DNA of 64,000 nucleotides, from positions 281,556-345,555 of the forward strand of contig DATJAL010000052.1 in assembly GCA_035516255.1 (NCBI GenBank), read 5' to 3'. This DNA is from Chitinivibrionales bacterium. GTDB lineage: Bacteria > Fibrobacterota > Chitinivibrionia > Chitinivibrionales > FEN-1185. The position numbers were made by a program, and so were the translations under genes. Positions 26,321-34,826 of this stretch are shown in pieces. Under the pieces are notes generated by a model. That model was not told the DNA's origin, did not search any database, and was given only the letters and a program-made list of their open reading frames with translations. Within the stretch, counting starts at the first letter, position 1. Every line of letters starts with the position of its first letter.

Positions 26321-27547
26321 TTAATAGACAGGGAATTTGAATCCCACTCCAAGAGAAATTCCCGCGAAATTAAGCCTGTTTAGATATTCTAGTTTGACAA
26401 TGCCGCCCACGAGTATCGGGAACAGCATATCGGTCTTTTCTAGACTGTACTGTAAGGTGAGCGTCGGGGGCGTCGATCGCGGCGTAGGAGCTTTGATCAG
26501 GTAATCCCATGTGCCGTCGCCCCTTTGACTGAGCAAAACATGTGAGGTATCACCATGGGGCACGTCTCCGGTTCTGCATGTGTCAAGATATCGCTGCGCA
26601 TCCGCTCTTGTGGGCAAGCTTGTATAGGTGGTAAGCACGTCCCATATTTGCACATTTCCCTGGGCCATCGGATACGAGTAAGTAACGCAAAAGCCGTGGG
26701 TATAGCCCTCTGTTCTGATACCGAAATCCGCGAATATGCCGAGAAAGTCGGGGCTATAAACACCGGCGTCGTTTCGCGCGCCCCAGCTTTCGCGAGTGAA
26801 TTCGAGGTTCTGTGTCTTTGGGGATAACGTAAGATCTCTTATTTCCCTGTTGTTGTAATCCACGGCAGTATCATAATTATATTCGGTGGTTTTTAACGCG
26901 AAAAGCCCTGCCGAGTAGGTGGCTCCGAGATTGATTATCCCTCTGTCAAGGTCAAAAGTATAACTGCCGCGAAGACACGCGCCAAACAACCCTCCGCCTA
27001 ATTGATTCTCGGATGCAAGCGGGTCTTTGCTTGTATTCATGATGGTGGCATACCCTGTCGGGATGACAAGAGAGAGGCCGGTTTGGATATTTCCCGATGT
27101 GCCTAATTTGCGGCTAACATCCAGTAGAAGGTCTCCAAACCCTCCGGTATTTGTGCTGTTTCCTTCTTTGAGCAAAAAGGGCATGCTCAATTTGATGTCC
27201 ATTATCCTCGGCGGGTGATAAAACACGCTAAGCAATGCGGTAGTGGTTTTAAGGCGGAGCCTCCCGTCGTATGCGGAGCCGCTTATGAGTGAACTGTCCG
27301 AAAGCGTCCCTTCGCTCATGATGAGCTCGGCATCGAACAACGTTCCGGAAACGCCGTTGCCGATCCATTTCACGATGACATCGCCTGTCGCGCTTCCCGC
27401 GCTTGATCCGCATCCGCCCACGGCGGACCAGGGCATCATGGTGCTTGATATGTGCGAATGAAGACGGCTGTGTCCAAAAGCCACGATGCAGACGGCGATG
27501 CTAGCCGAAGCCAGTATTGCAAGGAGCTTCTTTGCCACGTCTTTCAT
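26321..27547 (-). CDS. Outer-membrane beta-barrel protein, copy 2
   Basis: 408 residues from ATG 27547, preferred over the ATG at 27553 because AAGGA lies 6 nt before 27547 but directly touches 27553. It shares with its downstream paralog WIGNGVSGTLFDAELIMSEG-like and GSAYDGRLRLKTT-like segments, the LKLSMPFLLKEG region and the C-terminal SLGVGFKFPVY. It is longer by an insertion in the early part (a Gly/Ser-rich stretch) and in the middle loop. As the first gene of the long minus-strand locus it is transcribed from the divergent spacer shared with the TIGR02147 gene. Confidence 0.65.
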   Translation of the reverse strand: MKDVAKKLLAILASASIAVCIVAFGHSRLHSHISSTMMPWSAVGGCGSSAGSATGDVIVKWIGNGVSGTLFDAELIMSEGTLSDSSLISGSAYDGRLRLKTTTALLSVFYHPPRIMDIKLSMPFLLKEGNSTNTGGFGDLLLDVSRKLGTSGNIQTGLSLVIPTGYATIMNTSKDPLASENQLGGGLFGACLRGSYTFDLDRGIINLGATYSAGLFALKTTEYNYDTAVDYNNREIRDLTLSPKTQNLEFTRESWGARNDAGVYSPDFLGIFADFGIRTEGYTHGFCVTYSYPMAQGNVQIWDVLTTYTSLPTRADAQRYLDTCRTGDVPHGDTSHVLLSQRGDGTWDYLIKAPTPRSTPPTLTLQYSLEKTDMLFPILVGGIVKLEYLNRLNFAGISLGVGFKFPVY

Positions 27548-28075
27548 TCTCATTCCTTAATAGGTAATAAGCCGGAGAATAATTCTTGCCTTAAAAAGAG
27601 CGTCCATGTTTTTTGTTTCAATAATACCACTAAATATTTGTTCAGGCAATAGTTATATATTAATAATTACAGGAAAAACATTCAAGGACTTCTTCTGCCC
27701 TTGAATAATTTATTAAATATTTGTAAAAGTGACCATGTATTTTTTCTTACCCCTAGTAAGATAAAACCGCGTTTTTCCGCGCAGGATATCTCATTGATTA
27801 TTAAGTAATTATTTGCTGCGGTATAATTTGTGGAAACCAGGAATTGTCAGCCGAATCCGGTAAGATTGTAATCCGACTTTATTTTTTAATAAAAGTTGAT
27901 TAATTTCCAAAGAATAATCTAGAGATATGTTCGCAAAAAAAAATATTAATATATAGTTTAAAATAAAACGTCTTTTAAAATCAACTTGTTACAACTAAAT
28001 ATGTTCGCAGAAAATAGATGAATTTATAAAAAAGATATTTCTTTTTAATGGTTTTATGATTATATTTATTTTGGT
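27548..28075. promoter_or_regulatory. Divergent AT-rich control region between the propeller locus and the TIGR02147 pair
   Basis: A 528-bp non-coding spacer far richer in A+T than its surroundings. It must hold the promoters for the minus-strand locus and probably for the plus-strand regulator. A TATAAT at 27822-27827 is a candidate -10 box without a good -35. No hairpin terminator or gene was recognised. Confidence 0.6.
27925..28009 (+). repeat. Pair of 11-bp direct repeats ATATGTTCGCA, candidate operator
   Basis: Identical 11-mers at 27925-27935 and 27999-28009 are each followed by an A-rich run, 74 bp apart start to start (about seven helical turns). The second ends 67 bp before the TIGR02147 start codon. 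Such phased repeats fit a binding site for the adjacent regulator, but nothing else in the sequence proves it. Confidence 0.35.
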
Positions 28076-28957
28076 ATGAGTTCAAAAAACATAAAAATAT
28101 TTGAATACACCGATTACCGTTTCTTTTTAAAGGATTATTATTCTTTTCAAAAGAAGAATAACCGCCGTTTTTCATACCGGTCTTTTGCCATTCAATCCGG
28201 CGTTGCTCCCAGCTTGTTCAAGGACGTTGTATCGGGCCGGCGGCAGCTCACGCTTAAGGTCATGGAAAAATACGCCGCCGCCATGCAGATGTCTCCGCGG
28301 GAGCAGAGTTATTTTAAGGCCCTCGTCGAGTTCGTGAATGCAAAAAACAACCAGAAGAAAAACGAGGCCTTCGGCCGGATGATGCAGCTCAGGCGGCACA
28401 TTCCACTGACCTTTCTCGACGAAAAACAATATGAATTTTTTTCCAATTGGTATTACAGCGCGATTCGCGAACTGATCTCGCTGCCCGAGTTCCGCGAGGA
28501 CCCCGAATGGATCGCCAAGGCAATTACGCCGCCCATCACCGCGGGCCAGGCCAAAAAGGCCCTTGAGGTACTTTTACATCTGAAGCTCGTGAACAGGAAC
28601 GCAAACGGAAGGCTGGAGCTTTCCGATACGGTGGTTTCTTCGCGGACTGAAATGAATTCAATGCTGCTGAGGAATTTCCACCATTCCATGATCCAGATCG
28701 GGCAGGAGGCGCTTGAGCGGTTCGATCCGCAGGAAAGGGAAATCAGCTCGCTCACCCTCGGCGTTTCCAATGCGAGTTTTGAAAACATCAAACAGCGGAT
28801 AAAAAGCTTTAAGGAAGAAATTCTGAATGTGGTGGTTGAGGACAAGACCGATTCGCAGACCGTTTGCCAGCTCAATTTCCAGCTGTTCCCGCTTGTCGCA
28901 AAGGGAAAAAAGCAGCCTCCTGCGGATGTAAACCCAGAAAATCCCAAGGTGGTATGA
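28076..28957 (+). CDS. TIGR02147 family protein (Fibrobacter-type paralogous family), putative regulator
   Basis: 293 residues. The N-terminus (FEYTDYRFFLKDYYSFQK, then a helix-turn-helix-like FAIQSGVAPSLFKDVVSGRR at 41-60) and the following MSPREQSYFKALVEF are hallmarks of TIGR02147, a family first noted for its many paralogs in Fibrobacter succinogenes. The N-terminal part looks like a lambda-repressor-type DNA-binding domain; the C-terminal part (DUF4423-like) has no known ligand. No clear Shine-Dalgarno precedes ATG 28076. Its last base is shared with the start of the next gene, so it is co-translated with a carbohydrate-binding-like lipoprotein. Divergent placement makes it a candidate local regulator of the propeller locus. 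Confidence 0.8.
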   Translation: MSSKNIKIFEYTDYRFFLKDYYSFQKKNNRRFSYRSFAIQSGVAPSLFKDVVSGRRQLTLKVMEKYAAAMQMSPREQSYFKALVEFVNAKNNQKKNEAFGRMMQLRRHIPLTFLDEKQYEFFSNWYYSAIRELISLPEFREDPEWIAKAITPPITAGQAKKALEVLLHLKLVNRNANGRLELSDTVVSSRTEMNSMLLRNFHHSMIQIGQEALERFDPQEREISSLTLGVSNASFENIKQRIKSFKEEILNVVVEDKTDSQTVCQLNFQLFPLVAKGKKQPPADVNPENPKVV

Positions 28958-30402
28958 TGAAACGAATATTCCTTTTTTCCGCTGCAATTCTCACCGAGGT
29001 GGGCCTCTGCATTCTCATGCATTGTTCGTCGCAGCGCATTGCGGGCACTGGGTCTTCGGCGGGCAACGGCAGGGTGGAATGTTTTGTGACCGACAGCACG
29101 GGCGGCGGCTGTTCCGGTTTGGAGGTGGTTCTCAAAAGGATCTCGATAACCGGCCACAACGATTCCGTCATCGGGGAATGGACCACTTCAACGGATATCA
29201 ACGGCTTTTGCGGGTTCGACAGCCTTCCTGCGGGGAGTTTTGTCGCGGGGTGTCAAATAAAAGCCCTTGGTGTCGTGGCGATGAACTCAAAGGTCCGATC
29301 CAATATGGATTCCACGATTACGCTGAACCTCAACCGGCCGATCGTCTATAAGGGGCGCCTCCTTTTGGCCGCGGGAGTAGATTACCGGACGGTTTCGGCT
29401 TTTATACCCGGCATGCTGGCGCCCGCCGGCATCGATTCAAACGGGTTTTACGTTTTGTCAAACGTCCCGCTGGGACAGAACGACATCAGCTTCCGGTATG
29501 GCGCAATTGTCAATTACCTGCCGGTGAGCGTCGATAAGGCGACGGGCGATACGCTGTTTGTCCGCGACGCTGTGTTCGCGCAGGATGGGTCTCAGGCAAG
29601 TGCAACGTATAGCTTCTACCAAACCACCCTGCCCCGGACCTATGCGGTCCTTTTCAAGGACTACGACACGCTTAATACGCCTTCATGGTATGCTGGGAAG
29701 GATTTCTCTTCAGTACAATATTACAAAGTGGTGAATGGATCCCTTGTCGAAGTTGATGCCGTGGGAAATCCCTTTGTGATCCTCGACAATTTCGATGACG
29801 GAGACAGCCTCACGTGTATCAACCCGATAACGGGCCACAGCGGATGGCAGGTGGTGACGGACGCCAAGGACGGCGGCACCACGAAACTGCTTCCCGACAG
29901 CACGGCGTGGCATTTTCCAAGGGCGATCACCGACGTCAACAGTTACAGCGGAAAGAGTTTGAACATCACGTTTCTGATGGGCACCACTCCTCCGACGCTT
30001 GCGCCTTATTCCTACATCACCTGCTCGGTCTCTCCGCGCGGAAGCGGCTATCTCGACCTTACCCCTATGACGGAATTTTCATTCTTCTGCAAGGGCAAGA
30101 ACAGGATACGGGTGGTGTTCCGTTCCCATAAAGCGCTCGCAAACTATGCGCCGGGCGACTGGTGGGGCCAGATGAGCGTCGTGTTGACTTGCCCGCCGGA
30201 TTGGCAGAGAATTTCGATTTTGCCAAGCGACATAAAGGCCCCGGCGGGATCGAAGCAGGCGGCCGACGGTTTGACCTGGCCTGCGGTGCGGGACAGTATT
30301 GACAGAATAGAATTCGCGGCATGGATGAACGCTGGCGATACGGTGGTGATGGGCCTGGACGACATCGTCATCCACGGTGTTTCCGACGAGGATTTCAAAT
30401 GA
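28957..30402 (+). CDS. Exported protein with regulatory-like Ig domain and CBM11-like domain
   Basis: 481 residues from ATG 28957, which overlaps the TIGR02147 stop by one base. A hydrophobic leader ends ILMHC, a weak lipobox with Cys23. Residues ~38-120 resemble a carboxypeptidase-regulatory / Cna-B-like beta-sandwich (VECFVTDSTGGGCSG, INGFCGFDSLPAGSF); a second similar unit may follow. From ~280 onward, ILDNFDDGDS through WQRISILPSDIK to a terminal MGLDDIVIHG segment fits a CBM11-like (galactose-binding-like) fold. No catalytic residues are evident. Coupling to a DNA-binding-type protein suggests an envelope sensor of polysaccharide, by analogy with other regulator/envelope-protein gene pairs; this is inference. 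Confidence 0.65.
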   Translation: MKRIFLFSAAILTEVGLCILMHCSSQRIAGTGSSAGNGRVECFVTDSTGGGCSGLEVVLKRISITGHNDSVIGEWTTSTDINGFCGFDSLPAGSFVAGCQIKALGVVAMNSKVRSNMDSTITLNLNRPIVYKGRLLLAAGVDYRTVSAFIPGMLAPAGIDSNGFYVLSNVPLGQNDISFRYGAIVNYLPVSVDKATGDTLFVRDAVFAQDGSQASATYSFYQTTLPRTYAVLFKDYDTLNTPSWYAGKDFSSVQYYKVVNGSLVEVDAVGNPFVILDNFDDGDSLTCINPITGHSGWQVVTDAKDGGTTKLLPDSTAWHFPRAITDVNSYSGKSLNITFLMGTTPPTLAPYSYITCSVSPRGSGYLDLTPMTEFSFFCKGKNRIRVVFRSHKALANYAPGDWWGQMSVVLTCPPDWQRISILPSDIKAPAGSKQAADGLTWPAVRDSIDRIEFAAWMNAGDTVVMGLDDIVIHGVSDEDFK

Positions 30403-30571
30403 GGCAGGAAGCATGCGCTCATTTGAGTATTTTTTCTTGAATGGCACAGCCCGCGCGTTGTCACTACGTTCCATAAGGTTAGGTAGTTGCGCTGCGCGCT
30501 TTTTATTATGCCATTTGCCTTTTCCCCGCTACTTGGGGCGGCATTTTTCAATATTCGCTCATCCTTGATAA

Positions 30572-30712
30572 AGAGGAGATCAGAAGCATATCATACTTAA
30601 CCGATTTAAGAACACCGCTGGCGTCGTCAAACTGCGGCTCGGCAAAGGAGAGTACCTTTTGATAATAGAGAATAACCGGAAGACCGGGACGCTCAGGTTC
30701 ATTTTCCCGTAA
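30572..30712 (+). pseudogene. Remnant of a C-terminal sorting-like domain
   Basis: An open frame from 30572 to the TAA at 30710 has no credible start codon and translates to a sorting-domain-like end: ...GVVKLRLGKGEYLLIIEN followed by a short strand ending RFIFP. This is the typical end of a T9SS type A tail. It lies in the 330-bp space between 30402 and 30733, where no intact gene was seen, so it looks like the leftover 3' end of a deleted secreted protein gene. A sequencing frameshift in an unrecognised short gene is the alternative. Confidence 0.45.
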
Positions 30713-30732
30713 TACGAAGAAAGAGACCCCCG

Positions 30733-31785
30733 ATGACCATAAAATCCTTTTTGCTTTCCGTACTGTTTGCCGCATGCATGACGGCCCAGGCCGCGGGAGC
30801 AGGCGGATGGAAGCTGTTCTGGTCCGACGAATTCGACAGCACAGGATTTTTGGACCCGAATAACTGGTGGGTCCGCGTTGCCAGTCCGGGCTGGGTCAAC
30901 GGCGAGCAGGAGGCATATACGGCCGGCCACGACCAGGCAAACGCGAATATTTTCGTGAAGAACGGCTGCCTCATCATCGAGGCGAGAAAAAGCGGCAGCG
31001 ACATCACCTCGGGACGCATCGAGGGAGAAAACTTGCAGAATTTTGAGTACGGCCGTATGGAGGCGCGGGCGCGGCTCCCCCTATCCAAAGGAATGTGGCC
31101 CGCGTTCTGGATGGAGGGGTGGGATATCAACAAGGGGGCGGGATGGCCGGGCGCCGGCGAGATTGACATAATGGAAGGTAAAGGCAGGCTGCCGAGCTGG
31201 ACGTCGGGTGCGTTCCACTGCTCCGCCGGCGGGCCGGCGGGCAACTACACCCTGCCCGCGGATGTGCCGAATTTCCACGACGCGTTCCATACGTTCGCCA
31301 TCGAATGGAGCCAGGATTCCATCCGGTGGTACGCCGATACCGTGAATTTCCTCACCATGACGAAGTCGCAGATTCCTACTGCGCCCATCAACAAGAATTA
31401 TTTCTTTCTTGTCAATCTTGCCGTCGGCGGCGGGTTCGACGGCAACACCGACGCGACGACCATTTTTCCCGAAAGCCTCATCGTTGACTACGTGCGCGTG
31501 TATCAATGGGACCCGAATGTGGGAACAGGTGCGGGTCCTGCAAAAGCGCCTTCCCTGGGAGTAAAGCTCGCGGAAGAAAAAACTTGTTTTACTGTTTCGC
31601 TTCCCTCGTTCCAGCGCTACGCCTGCCGCGTGGTATCGGTCCAGGGTAAAGAAGTGATTTCACGAAACGGTTTAGGGAAGTCATTTAAAATGGAAACCGG
31701 CTCTTTAGCGCCGGGTGTCTATTTGATAACCATACACGGTGGTTTCGGTGTGTTTACCGAGCGTTTGGTGGTGCGGTGTTCGTGA
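30733..31785 (+). CDS. Secreted GH16 family beta-glucanase (laminarinase-like) with C-terminal sorting-like domain
   Basis: 350 residues. Signal peptide (cleavage about AQAAGA), then WKLFWSDEFD, the GH16 N-terminal hallmark. The catalytic block GEIDIMEGKG (Glu143, Asp145, Glu148) is the canonical ExDxxE of beta-bulge GH16 enzymes acting on beta-1,3 or beta-1,3/1,4 glucans; the FAIEWSQDSIRWYAD strand and DYVRVYQW end follow as expected. The last ~75 residues form a short sorting-like tail (GVYLITIHGG). Exact specificity (laminarin, lichenan, agar-type) cannot be decided from sequence alone. Ribosome-binding site is weak (AAAGAGA). Confidence 0.88.
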   Translation: MTIKSFLLSVLFAACMTAQAAGAGGWKLFWSDEFDSTGFLDPNNWWVRVASPGWVNGEQEAYTAGHDQANANIFVKNGCLIIEARKSGSDITSGRIEGENLQNFEYGRMEARARLPLSKGMWPAFWMEGWDINKGAGWPGAGEIDIMEGKGRLPSWTSGAFHCSAGGPAGNYTLPADVPNFHDAFHTFAIEWSQDSIRWYADTVNFLTMTKSQIPTAPINKNYFFLVNLAVGGGFDGNTDATTIFPESLIVDYVRVYQWDPNVGTGAGPAKAPSLGVKLAEEKTCFTVSLPSFQRYACRVVSVQGKEVISRNGLGKSFKMETGSLAPGVYLITIHGGFGVFTERLVVRCS

Positions 31786-31835
31786 GCAAGTCTGTTACGG
31801 ATAAGAGAAACAGCGAAGAAAAATGATGTAGTGTA

Positions 31836-31914
31836 AAAAGGCCGCCGTATGTGATTGTCCGGTTTAACTGCCCCCCCTCACAAAGCAGACCGGGCACACA
31901 TGCGGCGCGCCTCT
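31836..31914. other. Large imperfect stem-loop in a 313-bp intergenic gap
   Basis: The arms ggccgccgtatgtg (31840-31853) and cacatgcggcgcgcc (near 31897-31911) pair with small mismatches, and an inner ccggt/accgg step extends the stem; the loop holds a C-run and a ctg/cag pair. The A-run before and the ctctttataaaaa after could make it a terminator for the GH16 gene ending at 31785. The rest of the gap 31786-32098 is AT-rich with no gene seen. Confidence 0.5.
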
Positions 31915-32098
31915 TTATAAAAATCAATTGGCTGGAGTGATTTTTTATTAAAGCATCGTGAAAATAATCGTATATTTTGTTATATTAAGTTATCGTGGGG
32001 AGAAAGGAGAAATCACTGATAAAGGAATCTAAGAATATGAACCAGGTAAGGTTAGATTGTTTTTACAAAATTAACCCATTTTTTTAAAGGGGGATAGG

Positions 32099-33199
32099 AT
32101 GAAAAAAAATTTAATGTTGGCTATGTCGGTTCTTTTTGTTGGCGCCGCCAGCATTTATGCCCTGCCCGCCAAGGTCGCGGGCTGGGGACTTGCGTGGTCC
32201 GATGAATTCAACGGCACCGCGCTGGATACGGTAAACGCCTGGAGTTACGACACGACGTACCCGGAGCCTAACGCTGAACAGGAACATTATACACGCGGCT
32301 GCGTTGAAGTGAGCAACGGCACTTTGAAAATTTGGTCCAAGTTAAACACGTATGGGGTTCAATACGCTTCGGGCCGCATTGATACCCATGACAAGAAGAT
32401 TTTTACCTACGGTTACTTTGAAGCCGCCATCAAGGGCCCTGTGGGCTCCGGGACCGGCGCAAATGCAAACGGCCCTTGCTTGTGGTCCGCCGTATGGCTT
32501 TTAGGCAACAGCATCAACCACGGCGTTGCATGGCCGACCTGCGGCGAAATGGAATTGTATGAACAGAGAACGGGCCCGCAAACGTATGGCGGATCTCCGG
32601 GCGATGATTGCTTTATCGGGACGTGCCATTACGGGAACGGCGGCGGCGGGCCGGTTTATAACAGCAAGCAATACAACTACACGCAATGCCTGTGCAATGA
32701 TTTTCATAAATATGGCATTCTGTGGGATTCAACGTATGTGGAATACTACTTTGACGACCAGGTGTACTGGCCGGAGGGAAGCACTCCAAGTATACTTCAA
32801 TCGATAAATTATACGGCGTTCCATGCGCCGTTTTACTGGATCATCAACTCCGCGATAGGCGGCAACTATCAGGGGCAGAACATCAACACATCGACCTTCC
32901 CGTTGCATATGGACCTTGATTATGTCAGGGTGTACCAGAAGTCGGTAAAGAATATTGCATACGAAAAACGGCAGGAGGTGGCGCGTACCTTTACCCTTGT
33001 GAACCCGGCATCGGCCAAGCTCAGAATTTTTAACGTCCAAGGCAGGATGGTCGCCGATTATACCGACAGGGTGAGGATGATGGCGCCAGGCGAAAATGCC
33101 ATGAAGGCGATACCGCTCGCGCTGTTCAACGGCACGTATGTTGTGCGGTTGCTTGACAACGGCAAAACGGCTTCACATCTGCTCGTGGCCGCCCGGTAA
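32099..33199 (+). CDS. Secreted GH16-like glycoside hydrolase with ExExxE active site, copy 1
   Basis: 366 residues. Signal peptide (cleavage about IYALP), WGLAWSDEFNG hallmark, a Cys-rich catalytic domain and the block CGEMELYEQRTG in which Glu150 and Glu155 occupy the nucleophile and acid/base places but the middle Asp of ExDxxE is Glu152. Additional shared segments with the next paralog are GPVYNS, NYQGQNI/NYQGNSI and DYVRVYQKS. The C-terminal ~80 residues form the long sorting-like domain (RIFNVQGRMVADYTDRV ... LLVAAR) also used by the propellers. A GGGGGATAGG box precedes ATG. Its specificity is likely to differ from that of the GH16 at 30733. Confidence 0.85.
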   Translation: MKKNLMLAMSVLFVGAASIYALPAKVAGWGLAWSDEFNGTALDTVNAWSYDTTYPEPNAEQEHYTRGCVEVSNGTLKIWSKLNTYGVQYASGRIDTHDKKIFTYGYFEAAIKGPVGSGTGANANGPCLWSAVWLLGNSINHGVAWPTCGEMELYEQRTGPQTYGGSPGDDCFIGTCHYGNGGGGPVYNSKQYNYTQCLCNDFHKYGILWDSTYVEYYFDDQVYWPEGSTPSILQSINYTAFHAPFYWIINSAIGGNYQGQNINTSTFPLHMDLDYVRVYQKSVKNIAYEKRQEVARTFTLVNPASAKLRIFNVQGRMVADYTDRVRMMAPGENAMKAIPLALFNGTYVVRLLDNGKTASHLLVAAR

Positions 33200-33223
33200 G
33201 CGGCAAATATTTTTCAAGTCCGC

Positions 33224-33262
33224 ATACCCTCTGACCAGAAAAAGTCAGGGGGTATTTTTTTT
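33224..33262 (+). terminator. Rho-independent terminator after GH16 copy 1
   Basis: Stem ataccctctgac / gtcagggggtat (one G-T pair) with an 8-nt A-rich loop followed by a T-run, 24 nt after the stop at 33199. Confidence 0.88.
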
Positions 33263-33660
33263 AAGAGGAAAATCCCCTTTACAGGAGGACAGTGCGGCGT
33301 TTGATTAATATCCGGAAAAAACCACTATGATTGCTTTGAATGATTTGTTGTCCCGGTTTCTCGGCACAGGGGAAAATGGTCACTCGATGAATTGAATAAC
33401 ATTAGCAATATTTCTTCCGGTAAAAATAAATATAGTGTCAAAAGAACAAAATTTTGTTATATTAAACAGGCCAATTTGAAAGAAAATCATTGGAAGATCT
33501 TGCTTCATTGCAAAAATTGGGGGATGTCATATATGAATTTTAAGAAAAAAGGGAGGTGGATAAAGAAAATTCAGGCAGAGGTCAATGAAGTTGGCAAATG
33601 AAGAAAAATGCAGATTAAAAATGCAATGACAACCTACACCATCTATGTAAAGGGGCAACA
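33263..33660. other. 398-bp AT-rich intergenic spacer
   Basis: Between the terminator and the next GH16 gene. It is AT-rich and contains no convincing gene: a 69-codon frame at 33392-33601 has no ribosome-binding site, low complexity and no known motif. It presumably holds the promoter of the next gene. Confidence 0.5.
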
Positions 33661-34746
33661 ATGAAAAAGACGATCGCATTGATTTTTTCCGTCCTTTTAA
33701 TTTTTGCCGCATCGGTTTTCGCGGCCCCGCCCGCCGGTTACGATCTATTATGGTCCGACGAATTCAATGGTACCTCGCTTGACACCTCACTCTGGACCAA
33801 CGACGTCGGTACCGGTGTCAACGGATGGGGAAACCAGGAACTTGAATATTATACCGACGGCGCGAACCTGCAGTTTGACGGCAGCACCGTGGCCATGATC
33901 GCCAAAGCGGAACCGATGGGCGGCGCCAGCTATACCTCGGCCCGTTTCACGTCGCAGGGGAAAAAGTTTTTCACCTACGGGTATGTCGAATGCAAAATGA
34001 AGGCCGCGAAGGGATTGGGGCTGTGGAACGCGGTCTGGATGCTGGGCGAGGACTTCCAGAATCCAAATGTTCCCGGAACCTCAACGCCCTGGCCGCAGTG
34101 CGGCGAGGTGGAGCTCTACGAGCAGAGGACGGGCACGCAGCAATATGAAGGGTGCATGGGCGATAATTATTTCATCGCCACCTGCCATTACGCGGCGAAC
34201 GGCACCGGCGGACCGGTGTACAATTCCCAGTCGCATTGCAATCCGTCGTGCTTGTGCGACGATTATCACATTTATGCCGTGCAATGGGACGAGCAGAATT
34301 TCACCTATTTCTTTGACGGCGTGCAATTCTGGCAGTACCCGATCACGGCAAGTTACCTCACGTGCTTCCACGGCGACATGTTCATGCTCGCCAACATGGC
34401 GGTCGGCGGAAACTACCAGGGCAACAGCATCGACGCCGCCACGTTTCCCGCCACCATGTACATCGACTACATCAGGGTGTACCAGAAGAGTGCCGGCGTA
34501 GCCAAGGACGTCAAGAAACAGGCGGCGCAGCATTCTTTCACCCTTGTCAATCCCGCAACGGCGCAGCTCAAGGTTTTCGACCTGAGCGGAAGACTGGTGG
34601 GGGATTTCACCAGCAGGGTGCGCCAGATGAAGGCCGGGGACAACGTGATGAAGATGATGCCCGCCGTGCTTTCGAACGGCGCCTATGTGGCGCGGTTGAT
34701 TGACAACGGCAGGACTGTTGCGCAGAGACTTGTCGCCGAAAGATAA
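33661..34746 (+). CDS. Secreted GH16-like glycoside hydrolase with ExExxE active site, copy 2
   Basis: 361 residues, paralog of the gene at 32099. Signal peptide (cleavage about VFAAP), YDLLWSDEFNG, and CGEVELYEQRTG with Glu149, Glu151, Glu154: the same Asp-to-Glu change at the middle position. The aromatic cleft residues LWNAVWMLGE and the DYIRVYQKS end are kept. The tail VFDLSGRLVGDFTSRV ... QRLVAER is the long sorting-like domain. AAGGGG precedes ATG. The N-terminal part differs from copy 1 (GVNGWGNQELEYYTD, as in classical laminarinases), so the two probably have different fine specificities. Confidence 0.86.
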   Translation: MKKTIALIFSVLLIFAASVFAAPPAGYDLLWSDEFNGTSLDTSLWTNDVGTGVNGWGNQELEYYTDGANLQFDGSTVAMIAKAEPMGGASYTSARFTSQGKKFFTYGYVECKMKAAKGLGLWNAVWMLGEDFQNPNVPGTSTPWPQCGEVELYEQRTGTQQYEGCMGDNYFIATCHYAANGTGGPVYNSQSHCNPSCLCDDYHIYAVQWDEQNFTYFFDGVQFWQYPITASYLTCFHGDMFMLANMAVGGNYQGNSIDAATFPATMYIDYIRVYQKSAGVAKDVKKQAAQHSFTLVNPATAQLKVFDLSGRLVGDFTSRVRQMKAGDNVMKMMPAVLSNGAYVARLIDNGRTVAQRLVAER

Positions 34747-34767
34747 GAAAATTAGGATTGTTCGGTA

Positions 34768-34802
34768 AAAACCTCCGGCGCTTTCTGCCGGAGGTTTTTT
34801 AT
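34768..34802 (+). terminator. Rho-independent terminator between convergent genes
   Basis: Stem acctccggc / gccggaggt with loop gctttct and a T6 run; the A-run on the other side means it may also act on the minus-strand gene ending at 34827. Confidence 0.9.
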
Positions 34803-34826
34803 TCGTCGATCATTTGATTGCGTGGC

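Noticed and set aside
9330..27547. SusC/SusD-type polysaccharide utilisation locus
   Set aside because: No TonB-dependent receptor or SusD lipoprotein is present; the two barrels lack a plug domain.
33392..33601. 69-residue Lys/Asn-rich frame in a GH16 spacer
   Set aside because: AT-rich low-complexity composition, no ribosome-binding site and no similarity to known small proteins.
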